Shown here: positions 4,128 through 5,209 of the stretch, piece by piece
Layout of the letters: each line of letters starts with the position of its first letter
How positions within the stretch are numbered: position 1 is the stretch's first letter
Source of the DNA: an uncultured beta proteobacterium
GTDB lineage: Bacteria > Pseudomonadota > Gammaproteobacteria > Burkholderiales > Burkholderiaceae_C
Length of the DNA stretch: 5,209 nucleotides
Reading direction: 5' to 3'
NCBI GenBank assembly: GCA_903928325.1
Contig: CAIYQF010000414.1
Coordinates: forward strand, 1-5,209
The notes under the pieces: generated by a model
The model's input: only the letters and a program-made list of their open reading frames with translations
What the model was told of the DNA's origin: nothing
Database searches by the model: none
Program-made: the position numbers and the translations under genes

Positions 4128-5209
4128 ATGGCGCTTTTACAAATTTCCGAGCCGGGCCAGTCGCCCAATCCGCACGCACGGCGCATTGCCGTGGGCATTG
4201 ACCTGGGCACCACGCATTCGCTGGTGGCCGCTGTGCGCAATGGCGTGGCCGAATGCTTGCCGGACGCCCAGGGCCGGGTGATTTTGCCCAGCGTGGTGCG
4301 CTACCTGGACGCCCAGCGCCGCCAGATTGGTTTTGAGGCACTGGCGCAACAAAGCAGCGACCCCGGCAACACCATCGCCTCGGTCAAGCGCCTGATGGGG
4401 CGCGGCCTGGCAGATATTGCGCACGCCGAGCGCCTGCCTTACAGCCTGGTGGCCACGCCGGGCATGGTGAAGGTGCGCACGATTGCCGGTGAAAAAAGCC
4501 CGGTGGAAGTGAGCGCCGAAATACTCGCCACGCTGCGTTTTCGCGCTGAGGACAGCTTTAACGACGACGTGTACGGTGCGGTCATCACCGTGCCCGCCTA
4601 CTTTGACGACGCACAGCGCCAGGCTACCAAGGATGCAGCGCAACTCGCTGGCCTGAACGTGCTGCGCCTGATCAACGAGCCTACGGCAGCGGCGATTGCC
4701 TATGGGCTGGACAACGCGTCCGAGGGCGTGTACGCGGTTTATGACCTGGGTGGCGGCACTTTTGATATTTCCATCCTGCGCCTGAGCGTGGGCGTGTTCG
4801 AGGTGCTGGCCACCGGTGGCGACTCGGCCTTGGGTGGCGACGACTACGACCGCGCGCTGGCGGACTGGATATTGGCGCAAGCCCAATTGCAAGTGGACAG
4901 CCCGGAAGACCAGGCCATGCTGATGGCCGCTGCCCGCGCCTGCAAAGAGGCTTTGTCCGAGAGCGAAATCGCGCCGGTGGAGCTGGATTTGTCGGTAGGT
5001 CGCATCGACCTGTCGGTCAACCGCAGCGAGTTTGAAGCCGCCGCGTCTGACCTGACCGCACGCACTTTGCAAGCCCTGCGCCGTGTGCTGCGCGACAGTG
5101 GCTTGGGCAAACAAGACATCCAGGGGGTGGTGATGGTCGGCGGCTCCACCCGTATGCTCCACATTCGCACGGTGGTGGGCGAATTTTTTGGTCAAACCCC
5201 CTTGACCAA
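4128..5209 (+). CDS. hscA: Fe-S assembly Hsp70 chaperone HscA, N-terminal part (3' end outside the window)
   Basis: HscA is the specialised Hsp70 that, with HscB, binds the LPPVK motif of IscU and uses ATP to promote cluster transfer. The frame runs open from ATG 4128 to the right edge: 360 codons plus two bases, against 616 residues in E. coli. The start MALLQISEPGQS is diagnostic of HscA and matches the E. coli N-terminus. Nucleotide-binding-domain motifs appear in order: phosphate 1 GIDLGTTHSLVA (23-34), VITVPAYFDDAQRQATKDAA (152-171), connect 1 INEPTAAAIAYGL (182-194), phosphate 2 YDLGGGTFDISIL (205-217), GGDSALGGDDYD (230-241), and adenosine motif VVMVGGSTRM (334-343). The region after GGDDYD is shorter than in DnaK, as expected for HscA, which works without GrpE. 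H30 replaces the asparagine of E. coli GTTNSLVA. The linker and substrate-binding domain lie outside. It starts six nt after the hscB stop with no good Shine-Dalgarno, so coupling is likely. Confidence 0.98.
   Translation, partial: MALLQISEPGQSPNPHARRIAVGIDLGTTHSLVAAVRNGVAECLPDAQGRVILPSVVRYLDAQRRQIGFEALAQQSSDPGNTIASVKRLMGRGLADIAHAERLPYSLVATPGMVKVRTIAGEKSPVEVSAEILATLRFRAEDSFNDDVYGAVITVPAYFDDAQRQATKDAAQLAGLNVLRLINEPTAAAIAYGLDNASEGVYAVYDLGGGTFDISILRLSVGVFEVLATGGDSALGGDDYDRALADWILAQAQLQVDSPEDQAMLMAAARACKEALSESEIAPVELDLSVGRIDLSVNRSEFEAAASDLTARTLQALRRVLRDSGLGKQDIQGVVMVGGSTRMLHIRTVVGEFFGQTPLT

Noticed and set aside
4137..5195. Long open frame on the - strand (352 codons) opposite hscA
   Set aside because: The + strand frame from 4128 to the edge is unmistakably HscA with all Hsp70 motifs. 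The antisense frame is a by-product of GC-rich codon bias, gives a low-complexity His/Gln/Ala-rich translation and has no recognisable domain.
1..5209. Search by eye for mobile elements, CRISPR repeats, tRNA or other RNA genes, and defence or novel systems
   Set aside because: Nearly every base is accounted for by uvrB and isc genes with short gaps. I saw no terminal repeats, spaced direct repeats, tRNA-like folds or foreign-looking composition.

Overview
The window is an ordinary chromosomal housekeeping region. It carries the 3' end of uvrB, then the first six genes of an iron-sulfur cluster (isc) operon, all on the + strand: iscR, iscS, iscU, iscA, hscB and a 3'-truncated hscA. The gene order iscR-iscS-iscU-iscA-hscB-hscA is that of the proteobacterial ISC system. 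GC-rich composition, strong G/C bias at third codon positions, a long IscR, the IscS N-terminus (HFPIYMDYSATNP and SRSHAWGWEAEEAVE) and the HscA phosphate loop GTTHSLVA together suggest a betaproteobacterium, probably Burkholderiales and perhaps Comamonadaceae. That placement rests on recalled family resemblance, not on a search.

Layout: 1-921 is the C-terminal part of UvrB, open at the left edge. 922-1024 is the only regulatory gap of any size. It holds a GACCG-TT-CGGTC inverted repeat, a good -10 hexamer (TATACT), a 25-bp palindrome that fits the type 1 IscR operator and overlaps that -10, and a strong AGGAG ribosome binding site. 1025-1561 is iscR. 1562-1608 is a short leader with a run of nine C. 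1609-2829 is iscS. 2830-2883 is a leader with a good Shine-Dalgarno for iscU. 2884-3270 is iscU, 3272-3595 iscA, 3606-4121 hscB, and 4128-5209 hscA, open at the right edge. From iscU onward the gaps are 1, 10 and 6 nt, so iscU-iscA-hscB-hscA are very probably cotranscribed and partly translationally coupled. No gene-free stretch exceeds 103 bases.

How the genes work together: IscS takes sulfur from cysteine and passes it as a persulfide to the scaffold IscU, where a cluster is assembled. HscB (J-protein) delivers loaded IscU to the Hsp70 HscA, which drives cluster release. IscA is an A-type carrier or iron/cluster donor. IscR senses cluster status and, through the operator at 979-1003, should repress the operon when clusters are plentiful. 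All catalytic and ligand residues expected in the visible parts are present. The ferredoxin gene (fdx) and possibly iscX would be expected beyond the right edge but are not seen.

I found no mobile element, CRISPR array, RNA gene or undescribed system. The points worth a second look are regulatory details and small residue-level departures from the E. coli proteins.
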